NCBI RefSeq assembly: GCF_009811795.1
Contig: NZ_BLJE01000002.1
Location: forward strand, 992,001-1,056,000
Origin: Litoreibacter roseus
GTDB taxonomy: Bacteria > Pseudomonadota > Alphaproteobacteria > Rhodobacterales > Rhodobacteraceae
DNA: 64,000 nucleotides
Direction: 5' to 3'
Shown here: positions 43,304-53,117 of the stretch, in pieces
Position numbering within the stretch: position 1 is the first letter of the stretch
Layout: each line of letters starts with the position of its first letter
Position numbers and translations under genes: made by a program
The notes under the pieces: model-generated
The model's input: only the letters and a program-made list of their open reading frames with translations
The model's database searches: none
Told to the model about the DNA's origin: nothing

Positions 43304-46300
43304 TGGATTTTATCCGTTTCGCCATTGATCGCCCCATCGCGGTTATGGCGGCCGTCCTTATGGCCGTTCTTTTTGGCGGCATCGCCTTGTCGCGCATCCC
43401 GATCCAGCTTGCGCCGGACGTGCGCAAACCCATTGTCGTGATCGAGACAAACTGGCCTGGTGCGGCCCCGTCCGAGATTGAGCGGGAAATCGTCAACCCG
43501 CAGGAAGAGGTTTTGCGCGGCCTTGAAGGCCTCGAGATCATGACGTCAAGATCTCGCACGGGCGAAGCTGAGGTCACGCTTGAATTCGCGATCGGCACGG
43601 ATATGAGCCAATCGCTGCTGCTTGTATCGAACCGGTTGGACCGCGTCAGCGGTTATCCCGATGAGGCCGATGAGCCCTCTCTGAATACGTCCGGATCAGA
43701 TGACAGCCCCATTGCGTGGATTTTGTTGACCGCCCAAGAGGGCAACACCCGGGAAATGCCGACTTACGGTGATTTTGTTGAGGATATCATCAAGGACCGT
43801 GTCGAGCGGATCGAAGGCGTATCGGCCGTGAATGTATTTGGCGGCGTTACGCGAGAATTGCAGGTGGTGGTCGATCCCCGCAGGCTGTCTCGCTACGGGC
43901 TCACGGTGCCGGAGGTCGTGCGCATCCTCAGGGCTGAGAACATCTCGATCTCGGCGGGTGACGTCGATGAAGGCAAGCGCCGCTACGTGGTGCGGACCGA
44001 AGGAAATCTGAACACTGAAGAAGCCATCAGAAACGTCGTGCTGCGCTCAGGCCCAGCAACCGGTGGGGTCGGTCGCGTACGTGTGGGCGACATTGCGGAT
44101 GTGGGTTTTGCGTTTAAGGAACCGACCAGTCGTCTGCGGTTCAAGGGCGAGCCTGGTTTGGCGTTCAACGTCGTGCGGGAGTCCGGGGCCAATGTAATCA
44201 GTGTGATGGAAGAACTTAGACTCGTTTTGTCAGAGCTTTCGGCCGGACCCGTTGCGGCGGCCGGGCTGAACCTTGAGCAGGTTTACGACGAAACGATTTA
44301 TATCGACGGCGCGATTTCTCTGGTGACGCAAAATATCTGGATCGGCGGGGCCTTGGCGGCAATTATCCTGATGCTGTTCCTACGCAGTCCCCGGGCCACA
44401 CTGGTGGTGTCCCTGTCCATCCCTGTTTCGATCGTTGCGACCTTTGTGGTGATGGCGATCACGGGCCGGACTCTGAACGTCATTTCACTGGCGGGCATCG
44501 CCTTTGCTGTTGGCATGATCGTGGATGCCGCAATTGTGGTGCTGGAGAATATCTTCAGATTGCGCGAAGCGGGATACAGCCGCCGCGAGGCTGCCCATAA
44601 AGGAGCTCAGCAGGTCTGGGGCGCGATCCTCGTGTCTGCGTTGACCACGGTTCTGGTGTTCGTGCCGATCTTGATCATGCAGCTTGAGGCCGGGCAATTG
44701 TTTCGGGATATCGCGGTTGCGATCTCGGTGTCTGTCTTGCTGTCATTGGTTGTGGCCGTGACCGTGATCCCGGCGCTGGCCAGCAGGTTGCTACGCGCGG
44801 GCGACCAGAAACCGACGCGGATATGGGGTCTGGATCATTTGGCAGCGGGCTTTCGAAATTTGGTCATGGCCTATGTCCGGATGACTGTACGCTTCAGGTT
44901 GATGGGTATTGTCATGGTCGGGATCATCGCGGGAGGGGCTGCCGTCGCCAGCTACACTTTCCTGCCTCGGCTGGAATATCTTCCCGAGGGCAATCGCAAT
45001 CTGGTTTTCGGCCTGATCATACCGCCACCGGGCTATAACCTCGACACCACGGAAACCATTGCCCAACGGATCGAACAGGTGGCTGAACCGCTTTGGGCAG
45101 CCGCGCCGGAAACCGAGACTGAAGATGGAATTCCCACGATTGAGAATTTCTTCTTTGTGGCGACCCCAGGGAACTCGTTCGTTGGCGCAGCCGCGGTGGA
45201 TGGGCAGCGGGCCGCAGAACTGATCCCCGTGTTGAGCCAACCGATCTTTGCGGAACCTGGCACGTTTGGGTTCATGACTCAGCCCTCACTGTTCGGGCGC
45301 GGCGTTGGCGGTGGGCGTGCAATCGAATTGAACGTCTCGGGTCAGGATCTTGATCAGATCTTGAATGTCGCGGGGCAGGCCGCTGGCATTGTGTCCGGGC
45401 TGCTCCCCCGATCCGAGGGACATCAGTTCCGGCCTATCCCCGGACTGGAACTTGGTGCGCCAGAGGTACGCCTGATGCCGGATCGATTACGTTTGGCCGA
45501 TGCGGGTCTCGACAGTTCTGGTCTTGCGGCCACGGTTGATGCGTTCAACGATGGACTTCGGATTGCCGAGATCACCGTCGGCGCAGAGCGGGTCGATCTT
45601 GTTTTGAAGGGCGACCCGTCCGTCAGTGATGCTGCGCGTACGCAAGATGTGGGGCACTATCCTGTCGTGACCCCCGGCGGTCAGATCGTACCGGTCTCTG
45701 CTTTGGCGGATGTATTGCTGACCGCAGGTCCCACAGAGATCCGTCACCGTGACAGATTGCGAACCGTCACGCTGGAGGTCCGCCCTTCGGACGATCTGCC
45801 GCTTGAGCAGGCTGTAGAACTGTTGGAGCGAGAGGTCGTCGCCGTTCTGGAAGAGCAGGGTATCCCCGAAGATATTCGCCTGTCCGTTTCGGGGACGGCA
45901 GATCAGCTCAGCCAGACATGGTCTGCAATCCAGATCAATTTGATCGTGGCCTTAATCATCGTTTTCCTCGTCATGGCTATTCTGTTCGAGAGCTTTGTCC
46001 TACCGCTTGTCATTCTGATTTCGGTGCCTGTGGCCGCCGCCGGTGGGGTCGGGGGATTGGCTTTGCTGAACACCTATCAGACCCAGCCTTTGGATATGCT
46101 GACTCTGCTCGGGTTTATCATTCTGGTGGGCATCGTGGTGAACAACGCGATCCTGATCGTGCACCAGACGCTCTACCATCTCCGCGAAGAAGGGATGGAG
46201 CCTGTCGCCGCAATTGAGGAAGCGACGCGCAACCGTATTCGCCCTATCTTCATGTCCACGTTGACCAGCGTGATGGGGATGCTGCCACTAATCATCTTCC

Positions 46301-46464
46301 CCGGCGCCGGGTCCGAGCTGTATCGCGGTCTTGGTGCGGTCGTTGTGGGTGGTCTGTCGATGTCGGCCTTCCTGACCCTTCTGACGGTGCCGCCACTTCT
46401 GCGCCTTTGTGTGCGGAAGCCCGAAGCGACGGAACCTTCAGCCGCGCAAGCACAACAGGCATAG
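43303..46464 (+). CDS. RND-family efflux transporter permease
   Basis: Inner-membrane proton-driven pump of 1053 residues, the usual length for AcrB/MexB relatives. Twelve spans lie in two repeats, each with a large periplasmic loop. The proton-relay aspartate is Asp408 in GMIVDAAIVVLENIFR of TM4; the preceding residue is Val, so the usual DD pair is single, as in several non-HAE1 pumps. GIVVNNAILIVHQ near 945 is the matching TM10 block. No outer-membrane channel or local regulator is encoded nearby, so it must use a TolC elsewhere. Substrate unknown. Confidence 0.93.
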   Translation: MDFIRFAIDRPIAVMAAVLMAVLFGGIALSRIPIQLAPDVRKPIVVIETNWPGAAPSEIEREIVNPQEEVLRGLEGLEIMTSRSRTGEAEVTLEFAIGTDMSQSLLLVSNRLDRVSGYPDEADEPSLNTSGSDDSPIAWILLTAQEGNTREMPTYGDFVEDIIKDRVERIEGVSAVNVFGGVTRELQVVVDPRRLSRYGLTVPEVVRILRAENISISAGDVDEGKRRYVVRTEGNLNTEEAIRNVVLRSGPATGGVGRVRVGDIADVGFAFKEPTSRLRFKGEPGLAFNVVRESGANVISVMEELRLVLSELSAGPVAAAGLNLEQVYDETIYIDGAISLVTQNIWIGGALAAIILMLFLRSPRATLVVSLSIPVSIVATFVVMAITGRTLNVISLAGIAFAVGMIVDAAIVVLENIFRLREAGYSRREAAHKGAQQVWGAILVSALTTVLVFVPILIMQLEAGQLFRDIAVAISVSVLLSLVVAVTVIPALASRLLRAGDQKPTRIWGLDHLAAGFRNLVMAYVRMTVRFRLMGIVMVGIIAGGAAVASYTFLPRLEYLPEGNRNLVFGLIIPPPGYNLDTTETIAQRIEQVAEPLWAAAPETETEDGIPTIENFFFVATPGNSFVGAAAVDGQRAAELIPVLSQPIFAEPGTFGFMTQPSLFGRGVGGGRAIELNVSGQDLDQILNVAGQAAGIVSGLLPRSEGHQFRPIPGLELGAPEVRLMPDRLRLADAGLDSSGLAATVDAFNDGLRIAEITVGAERVDLVLKGDPSVSDAARTQDVGHYPVVTPGGQIVPVSALADVLLTAGPTEIRHRDRLRTVTLEVRPSDDLPLEQAVELLEREVVAVLEEQGIPEDIRLSVSGTADQLSQTWSAIQINLIVALIIVFLVMAILFESFVLPLVILISVPVAAAGGVGGLALLNTYQTQPLDMLTLLGFIILVGIVVNNAILIVHQTLYHLREEGMEPVAAIEEATRNRIRPIFMSTLTSVMGMLPLIIFPGAGSELYRGLGAVVVGGLSMSAFLTLLTVPPLLRLCVRKPEATEPSAAQAQQA

Positions 46465-46480
46465 GTCCGGGCGGGCCCTG

Positions 46481-49400
46481 TCAGTGAAAATCCCGCGATT
46501 TGGGTATCACGCGCACATTGCGGGGGTGCCCTCTGATGCCGACCTGCCCAGGGATCGGGTGGGTCGGGTGATCCCCTCTGGTCGTTATTTCAGGCAGGCG
46601 CTCGGCAGATAGCCCGTCAAGACGGTCACTGCGGTCCACCAGTTGCTCAGAGACGACATGGATCACCCGGCCGTCTGTCTGGACAATGCCGTGGACCACC
46701 AAAAGACGCGCTGACATTATGATAGAGCGATATTTTGCAAAGAGCTTGGGCCAGATCACCAGATTGGCGACACCGGCCTCATCCTCAAGAGTTATGAAAC
46801 AAACGCCCTTTGCGCTGCCGGGCTTTTGACGAACAAGTACCAGCCCAGCGAGCGATACCCGCTGTCCGTGCCGCATTCGGGGCAAATCGGAGGTCGCCGA
46901 AAATCCTTTTTGGCGCAGGCTGCTGCGGTAGAAACTCATCGGGTGCGCCTTAAGCGACAAGCGCAGCGTTTGATAATCTGCCACCACATGTTCTGCCTTG
47001 GGCATTGCGGGCAAAGCCACTATAGGCTCTGGGCCAGCGGCATCCGCCTGCACATGATCGAAGATTGGAAGGGCCGGGGCGTCTTTCAGAGCCTGCCCCT
47101 GCCACAGGGCCTGCCGCCGGTCGATGCCCATGCTGCGCATCGCATCCGCAGCGGCCAGTTTGCGTAGTGTCCCCGCATCCAGCCGCGTCCGTTTCTTCAG
47201 ATCCGCAACATTCTCAAAGGCGATTTCACGAGCGGCCATGATACGCTCTGCTGCGTCTTGCCCGACGCCATCGACCTGCCGCATGCCAAGACGCAAGGCA
47301 AAACCCGTGCTGCATGGCTCCAATGTTGAGTTCCAGTCAGAGTAATTGACATCCACGGCGCGCACCTCAACGCCATGATCGCGCGCGTCACGCACAATCT
47401 GCGCAGGCGCATAGAAGCCCATAGGCTGTGAATTGAGAAGCGCGCAGGCAAAGGCCGTCGGGTAGTGGCATTTCATCCAAGATGAAATGTAGACGAGTTT
47501 GGCAAAACTCGCCGCGTGGCTTTCGGGAAATCCGTATTCCCCAAAACCCTTGATCTGATCGAAGCAGCGCTGTGCGAATACCGGATCATATCCACGATCT
47601 GTCATCCGGCCGACCATCTTTTCCTGTAGCGTTTCGATGGTACCGCGTGACCGAAACGTGGCCATTGCCCGGCGCAGCTCATTGCTTTCCTCGGGCGTGA
47701 AACATGCGGCATCCATCGCGATCTTCATCGCCTGCTCCTGAAAAATCGGAACGCCTTTCGTCCGTCTCAATATCTTTTTCAGCTCATCCTGAGGGTGCTC
47801 CGGCCCCGGTCGTGGATACTCCACAGCTTCGACCCCTCTTCGACGGCGCAGATACGGGTGGACCATATCGCCCTGAATGGGCCCCGGCCGCACTATCGCG
47901 ACCTGAATGACAAGATCATAGAATTTGCGGGGCCGTAGTTTCGGCAGCATGGCCATCTGGGCGCGGCTTTCCACCTGGAACACCCCAAGGCTGTCACCGT
48001 TGCACAGCATGTCATATGTCGGGCGATTGCCTGGCTCGTCTGTTAACCGATCCTCGACCGGCACAGTTGCAAGCTCGAGAGGGCGATCATAATGCGCCTT
48101 TAACAGATCAAAACACTTGGCGATGCAGGTCAGCATGCCAAGGGCCAGCACATCGACCTTAAATATTTGCAGCGCATCGATGTCGTCCTTGTCCCATTCA
48201 ATGAAGCTGCGTTCGGGCATGGCCCCGTTGCCAATTGGCACGATCTCTGTCAGTGGGCGTTCGGTCAGGATAAAGCCACCCACATGCTGACTGAGATGGC
48301 GCGGCATCCCAATCATCTCTCGGGACAGTTTCAGGACCATGCGCAAATAGGGATCAGACAGGTCAAGACCAGCCTCCCGCGCGCGGTCATCATCCATCTG
48401 GCCTTCGAAACTGCCCCACACGGTGCCGGCCAGTTTCGAGGTTACATCCTCGGACAGTCCCATCGCCTTGCCGACCTCTCGGATGGCACTGCGGGGGCGA
48501 TAGTGAATGACGGTCGCACACAAGCCTGCACGGTCGCGACCGTATTTGTTATACATGTACTGGATGACCTCTTCGCGCCGCTCATGCTCGAAATCGACGT
48601 CAATGTCGGGTGGTTCGTCCCGCTCTTCGCTCAGGAAGCGCTCGAACAGAACGTCATGCTCTGCCGGATCGACCGAGGTGATGCCCAGACAGAAGCAGAC
48701 TGCGGAATTGGCGGCGGACCCGCGCCCCTGACACAGGATCGGCGGCTTGGCGTCTTCGCGGGCGAAGCGGACAATGTCGCGAATGGTCAGAAAATAGCGC
48801 GCGATTTTCTTGGAGGTGATCAGCGCGAACTCTTTCTTTATCGTGAGCCGGACCTTTTCAGGCACGCCGTCCGGATAACGCTCTGCCGCGCCCTGCCACG
48901 TGAGCCGCTCAAGCTCGTCCTGCGCATCGCGACCTTCCGGCACGATTTCATGGGGGTACTCGTATTGCAGATCCGTCAAGGCAAACTGGATTGCATCGGC
49001 CACCTGACGTGTTGCCGCAATCGCATGGGGCCAGTCCGCAAAAAGACGGCACATCTCGTCCGGCGATTTCAGATGACGTTCAGCGTTGGCGTTCAGTAGA
49101 AACCCTGCCTTGGGGACCGTCGTGCTTTCCCGGATGCAGATCATCACATCCTGAAGCGGGCGCCGTTCGGGGCTGTGATAGAGTACATCATTGGTGGCCA
49201 GAATGGACAGGCCGTTGCGTCGGGCAATGGCATCCAGACGGTTGATCCGTGCCCGATCATTCCCCCGGTAGAGATAGCTGACCGCGATATAGCGCAGTCC
49301 GGCCAAGGCGCGCGCAAGCCGCGGCACCCCTGCTTCAAACAGGTCGAGGTTTTCCTGTGGCATCAGGATCAAATGCAAACCCCTTGCATGCGCGGCCAGC

Positions 49401-49816
49401 ATCTCGAGCGTCAGATGCGTTTCCCCCTTTTCCTGCCATGCGCCTGCCGCCGTCTGCATCTTGCCTTTAGACAGAAGCGTAGACAGGCGCGCATAGGCGG
49501 CGCGGTCTTTCGGATAGGCAAGCAGTTCGGTACCGCACATCAAAACAAGCCGTGCGCCAATCAGGGGCCGGACACAGGCGGTTTTTGCCTCCGTATGCAT
49601 ACGGACCACCCCGGCAAGTGTGTTTCGGTCCGCGATGCCGACGCAATCGTATCCCAAGAGGTTTGCCGTCGCGCACAGGTCCACCGCATCGGACGCCGCA
49701 TGGAGGAAGGAAAAGCAACTGGCCAGACCCAGCTCCACATAAGGTGCAGGGGGATGCCACTGAAACACGGTCTGCTCATCAAGGGTGCGCCGTTTATGCC
49801 CTTCCTGCAGGGGCAT
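46481..49816 (-). CDS. dnaE2: Error-prone DNA polymerase DnaE2 (ImuC)
   Basis: Damage-inducible C-family polymerase of 1111 residues. The PHP domain starts near 24 (YVELGLASCFSFLHAASDAVDL). Catalytic aspartates lie in EPPDIDVDFEHERREEVIQY near 405-425, and PHL(S)QHVGGF-type PRHLSQHVGGFILTERP follows near 503-519. Helix-hairpin-helix and OB domains lie in the last third. It works with ImuA and ImuB in mutagenic lesion bypass and interacts with the clamp through ImuB. It begins TAATG on the imuB stop, so it is coupled to it and under the LexA box upstream of imuA. Confidence 0.94.
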   Translation of the reverse strand: MPLQEGHKRRTLDEQTVFQWHPPAPYVELGLASCFSFLHAASDAVDLCATANLLGYDCVGIADRNTLAGVVRMHTEAKTACVRPLIGARLVLMCGTELLAYPKDRAAYARLSTLLSKGKMQTAAGAWQEKGETHLTLEMLAAHARGLHLILMPQENLDLFEAGVPRLARALAGLRYIAVSYLYRGNDRARINRLDAIARRNGLSILATNDVLYHSPERRPLQDVMICIRESTTVPKAGFLLNANAERHLKSPDEMCRLFADWPHAIAATRQVADAIQFALTDLQYEYPHEIVPEGRDAQDELERLTWQGAAERYPDGVPEKVRLTIKKEFALITSKKIARYFLTIRDIVRFAREDAKPPILCQGRGSAANSAVCFCLGITSVDPAEHDVLFERFLSEERDEPPDIDVDFEHERREEVIQYMYNKYGRDRAGLCATVIHYRPRSAIREVGKAMGLSEDVTSKLAGTVWGSFEGQMDDDRAREAGLDLSDPYLRMVLKLSREMIGMPRHLSQHVGGFILTERPLTEIVPIGNGAMPERSFIEWDKDDIDALQIFKVDVLALGMLTCIAKCFDLLKAHYDRPLELATVPVEDRLTDEPGNRPTYDMLCNGDSLGVFQVESRAQMAMLPKLRPRKFYDLVIQVAIVRPGPIQGDMVHPYLRRRRGVEAVEYPRPGPEHPQDELKKILRRTKGVPIFQEQAMKIAMDAACFTPEESNELRRAMATFRSRGTIETLQEKMVGRMTDRGYDPVFAQRCFDQIKGFGEYGFPESHAASFAKLVYISSWMKCHYPTAFACALLNSQPMGFYAPAQIVRDARDHGVEVRAVDVNYSDWNSTLEPCSTGFALRLGMRQVDGVGQDAAERIMAAREIAFENVADLKKRTRLDAGTLRKLAAADAMRSMGIDRRQALWQGQALKDAPALPIFDHVQADAAGPEPIVALPAMPKAEHVVADYQTLRLSLKAHPMSFYRSSLRQKGFSATSDLPRMRHGQRVSLAGLVLVRQKPGSAKGVCFITLEDEAGVANLVIWPKLFAKYRSIIMSARLLVVHGIVQTDGRVIHVVSEQLVDRSDRLDGLSAERLPEITTRGDHPTHPIPGQVGIRGHPRNVRVIPKSRDFH

Positions 49817-51360
49817 TAGGCAAAAAACCCATGAAGAAACCAGCGCGGGTCCCCACCGCGCCCATCATGTACCACACCATCCCGGTAGAGCCAGAAGCGG
49901 CGGCCGTCTTCGATCTCGACCTTGTAGTAATCCCGTAATCTCGTGCCGGGGCGATCTTTCCACCATTCGGGTGCGATCCGTTCAGGGCCGGTGTAGCGGG
50001 TCATCCGATATACCACGCGACGCCAGCGAAACTGAGACGGCGGTCCCTCCGGCACGGCATAGAGCACTTGCACTTCTTCTGCAGGCTGCAGCAATCTTAT
50101 GGGGCGTTCCACCGTCAAAGTCAGAGGCGCGGAGGGCTCTGTCTGCAGGGCCGGGCGCAGTGTCTCCACGTCTTCGGGCTTATGGCTCTCCGACCATGTG
50201 GACCATGTAACCTTTTGGGCGCCCAACCGAGCGGTCAGCCGATCCAGCAAAGCGGCCACATCCGCATTGGCATCCCGTGTCCCATCAAGCCGGTCTTGGT
50301 GCAGGCACAAAGGCTCCACCCGGCCTGCTTCCAAGGTCAAAAGGTCAAACCCGAAGCCTGGGTCCATGCTGTCGAGCTTGCCGTCAAACAGCTTGACCAG
50401 ATGGGCTGGATCTCGGCTGGCGCGGGCGGTGGCAGCGTCAACGGTTCGCCATTCCCCGTCGATTCTGTAAATGGTCAACCTGAGGTGCCGTGCGCCCTGT
50501 TCCGCCTGTGCCAGATCTCGACACAGACGTTGGGCCAAACCATCCAGATACGGGACGGGATCAATCACAGGTTCGGCCAAGCGTGTACGTGCCATGAAAT
50601 AGGCCGCGTCCGGTGGTGCGTTAACGGGATCCGCGGCGCGGCCCAGTGTTCGGTCCAGAAGGATCAGGGGGTTGCGATCCGCGGACAGGCCTGAGAACCG
50701 ACGCATCAACGTGCTGCGGGGAACCGCATTAAGGGCGCCAATGGTTTTCAGGCCCAAGCGATCAAGCAACCGGGCGGTCTCCGCCTCCAGTTGCAGCGCA
50801 TTGACCGGAAGTGGGTCAAGCTGCGGCGCCATATCAGTGTCATCGCACAGGGTGGACGCGGCTCCATAACGGGCCAGCGCCTGCGCTGCGCCGCGGGTGG
50901 GGGCCATGGCCACGCGTGCCGTCAGGCCCTGTATGGCAAATCTCTGGATCATGTCGCGCAGCAGGGCCGTTTCCCCCCCAAACAGATGGGCAGAGCCGGT
51001 CGTGTCGAGGATCAGGCCGTTGTCCGCGTCGCTGACCGTCCAAGGACACCATCGTCGCGCCCAATGGGTCAGACGTTCCAGAAAAGCCTGGTCACCCGGA
51101 GGATCGGCCTGTTCCACATGCAGGTCGGGATGGATCGCCTGTACGTCCACAACGCGGGCCAATGGTCGAATGCCACGCTCCAGTGCTGTTCCATTGAGTG
51201 CGTGGATGATCGGGCCGTGGGGGCCGTCCCGCGTCAGGGCAATGGGTGCGGCCTCATCGGGCGCTGTCCGATATCTGCTGATCATCTGACGCCACCGCTC
51301 CATCGCGAGATCTGGAAACCAGACGGAGACGATCCGTTGCGTTCGAGGCGAGCGGGTCAT
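49816..51360 (-). CDS. imuB: ImuB, catalytically inactive Y-family polymerase-like protein
   Basis: Adaptor of about 514 residues that tethers DnaE2 to the beta clamp. ATG 51360 (MTRSPRTQRIVSVWFPDLAMERW) is chosen by family N-terminus; it overlaps imuA by 107 nt. The Y-family fold is recognisable (ARVAMAPTRGAAQALARYG, LDRLGLKTIGALNAVPRSTLMRRF). The N-terminal metal-binding aspartate of active Y polymerases is replaced by the VWFPDLA segment, as expected for ImuB. C-terminal region includes WRRVVYRMTRYTGPERIAPEWW, typical of the family. Confidence 0.92.
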   Translation of the reverse strand: MTRSPRTQRIVSVWFPDLAMERWRQMISRYRTAPDEAAPIALTRDGPHGPIIHALNGTALERGIRPLARVVDVQAIHPDLHVEQADPPGDQAFLERLTHWARRWCPWTVSDADNGLILDTTGSAHLFGGETALLRDMIQRFAIQGLTARVAMAPTRGAAQALARYGAASTLCDDTDMAPQLDPLPVNALQLEAETARLLDRLGLKTIGALNAVPRSTLMRRFSGLSADRNPLILLDRTLGRAADPVNAPPDAAYFMARTRLAEPVIDPVPYLDGLAQRLCRDLAQAEQGARHLRLTIYRIDGEWRTVDAATARASRDPAHLVKLFDGKLDSMDPGFGFDLLTLEAGRVEPLCLHQDRLDGTRDANADVAALLDRLTARLGAQKVTWSTWSESHKPEDVETLRPALQTEPSAPLTLTVERPIRLLQPAEEVQVLYAVPEGPPSQFRWRRVVYRMTRYTGPERIAPEWWKDRPGTRLRDYYKVEIEDGRRFWLYRDGVVHDGRGGDPRWFLHGFFA

Positions 51361-51976
51361 GATGGCCCACCCAGCGTCCGGGCGCCCGACCACGCGCTCG
51401 AAACAAGCTTACATCCCATCGCGCGGCACCGGGCGCCTGCGGATCGTGTGGATGTGCCTCCGAGGCCAGCGCCCCGATGCGCCATCGTTCGCGGGCCGCG
51501 CTCAAGGTGCCGGGATCGCCGCTTCTGATCAGCCAGACCGGCACGTCCGCAGCTTCGGCCCGCAAAGCCAGCCGCTTGGTTGCCGTAAAGCTCAGCACCG
51601 CTGGGGCGCCATGAATTTCGCCGACCACCGCCGAGAGGCCCGCGCAGGCGGCGCCTTCTTCCATCGCCCACAAGACATCGCGGGGATGGCTGACCGTCAC
51701 GTGCAAGACTGGCTGGGTCAGCCCCATGGCATGCAGACCGGGTGTGTAGAGATGCCCGTTCTCCTGCCGTGAATTTCGATCCTGTACCCAAAGCACCGGG
51801 CGCTCTGACGGGGTTAGCCGCGCCAGCACAAACCCCGTCCCAGATGGGTCGAAAGGTGCGCGCGGCAGCACATCGGTCAGGGTCGCATTCCCGCTGTTGG
51901 GAACGTTCAGTCGCGCATAGGATTTCTTGCGCTTCGGAAGGTAGATGACCTGCCCGGATGTCGAATCGGATTTCAT
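51254..51976 (-). CDS. imuA: ImuA, RecA-like SOS mutagenesis protein
   Basis: Protein of 240 residues from ATG 51976 (MKSDSTSGQV); an ATG at 51988 is possible but lies 3 nt from the LexA box. Family features are LTPSERPVLWVQDRNSRQENGHLYTPGL, the HVTVSHPRDVLWAMEEGAACAG segment, VWLIRSGDPGTLSAARERWRIGA, and the closing RWDVSLFRARGRAPGRW. It resembles RecA without a complete Walker A motif. First gene of imuA-imuB-dnaE2. ImuA is needed for DnaE2-dependent mutagenesis in characterised alphaproteobacteria. Confidence 0.88.
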   Translation of the reverse strand: MKSDSTSGQVIYLPKRKKSYARLNVPNSGNATLTDVLPRAPFDPSGTGFVLARLTPSERPVLWVQDRNSRQENGHLYTPGLHAMGLTQPVLHVTVSHPRDVLWAMEEGAACAGLSAVVGEIHGAPAVLSFTATKRLALRAEAADVPVWLIRSGDPGTLSAARERWRIGALASEAHPHDPQAPGAARWDVSLFRARGRAPGRWVGHHDPLASNATDRLRLVSRSRDGAVASDDQQISDSAR

Positions 51977-51990
51977 GCACCAAACCATAA

Positions 51991-52005
51991 GTTCATGTTT
52001 TGTTC
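51991..52005 (-). promoter_or_regulatory. LexA box (GTTC-N7-GTTC) for imuA-imuB-dnaE2
   Basis: GTTC at 51991-51994 and 52002-52005 are separated by exactly 7 nt, the alphaproteobacterial SOS box (GAAC-N7-GAAC on the coding strand). It lies 14 nt upstream of the imuA ATG. Confidence 0.9.
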
Positions 52006-52012
52006 TAAATTG

Positions 52013-52041
52013 GAATATCGGTTTGTACGTGGTTTTGGCAA
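52013..52041 (-). promoter_or_regulatory. Probable imuA promoter
   Basis: On the minus strand TTGCCA (52041-52036) and ATATTC (52018-52013) are spaced by 17 bp, placing the start of transcription at or beside the LexA box, where repressor would block it. Confidence 0.5.
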
Positions 52042-52182
52042 GTGTTTGTGATGATGCGCCATCTGCGACAGCATGCCTCAAACCTTGCAATAGGTAGGGC
52101 AGCAAACCGGGGAGTACGTGATTTGCGTTGACCTGATATGCCCGCACGCCTACCGGGATGTGATCTGATGACGGAGTGTGCA

Positions 52183-53055
52183 ATGACCACCTACACAGCT
52201 TTGACAACTCTTCCGGGCGAGCCCGCCGCGCAGGCCTTGGGGGAAGCTTTGGAGGCGCTCGAGCCTGCACCGACAGGCGTCGGTGTCTTCGAGGTAGAGG
52301 ACGGGTCGGGCCTTTGGGAGGTCGGTGGGTATTTCACCGAAGCGCCCGACGAGATTGCTCTGGATCTTCTGGCAGCAGTTCATGATGCCAAACCCTTTGT
52401 CGTCAGCGAGGTGCCGGACAAGGACTGGGTCGCCCATGTGAAACGCGAACTTGCTCCGGTCGAGGCGGGTCGGTTCTTCGTCTATGGCAGCCATGACGCA
52501 GACAAGGTGCCCGACGGGCGGACCGCCTTATTGATAGAGGCCGCTATGGCCTTTGGAACAGGCCATCACGGCACGACACAAGGTTGCCTGTTGTCCTTAG
52601 AAGATATGCTTGAAGCCGGTGAACAAGCTAAAAACGTGGCCGACATTGGCTGTGGCACGGCGGTTCTGGCAATGGCTGCCGCTGCGGTGTGGGACCGTCC
52701 GGTTCTGGCCAGCGACATTGATCCGGTCGCGGTTGAGGTCGCGGAAGCAAATGCCAAGGCCAATAATCTGGAAGCACATATAAAATGCGTTGAGGCTGCC
52801 GGGTTCGATCATCCTGTCCTTCAGGATGCTACCCCGTTTGATCTTGTCTTTGCGAACATTCTCAAGGCTCCGCTGATCGCACTTGCCCCTGATATGAAAC
52901 GTTTTATCGCACCCGGGGGGACAGCCATATTGTCTGGCCTTTTGGTAGAGCAGGCTGACGAGGTGACAGAAACTTATACCAATCTTGGCTTCAAACTGTC
53001 GCAAAGACGCGACATTGGTGAATGGAGTGCACTTCGTCTCAAACTTTCCCCGTAA
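52183..53055 (+). CDS. prmA: Ribosomal protein L11 methyltransferase
   Basis: SAM-dependent methylation of ribosomal protein L11. It has 290 residues from ATG 52183, with GGAG 6 nt upstream; earlier ATGs lack this. FGTGHHGTTQGCL near 126-138 is the PrmA signature, SAM motif I is VADIGCGTAVLAMAAAA near 153-169, and FDLVFANILKAPLIALAPD near 222-240 contains the N-x-x motif of this family. A divergent gene to imuA, transcribed alone or with the next small gene. Confidence 0.95.
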   Translation: MTTYTALTTLPGEPAAQALGEALEALEPAPTGVGVFEVEDGSGLWEVGGYFTEAPDEIALDLLAAVHDAKPFVVSEVPDKDWVAHVKRELAPVEAGRFFVYGSHDADKVPDGRTALLIEAAMAFGTGHHGTTQGCLLSLEDMLEAGEQAKNVADIGCGTAVLAMAAAAVWDRPVLASDIDPVAVEVAEANAKANNLEAHIKCVEAAGFDHPVLQDATPFDLVFANILKAPLIALAPDMKRFIAPGGTAILSGLLVEQADEVTETYTNLGFKLSQRRDIGEWSALRLKLSP

Positions 53056-53117
53056 AGTTGTGCGAAAAATGTGGCATTTGTGCTAGATATCCACAGGGGA
53101 ATGGATTGAGGACTGAT

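Noticed and set aside
48167-49099. 310-residue plus-strand frame opposite dnaE2
   Set aside because: Shadow of DnaE2; no start context and no motif.
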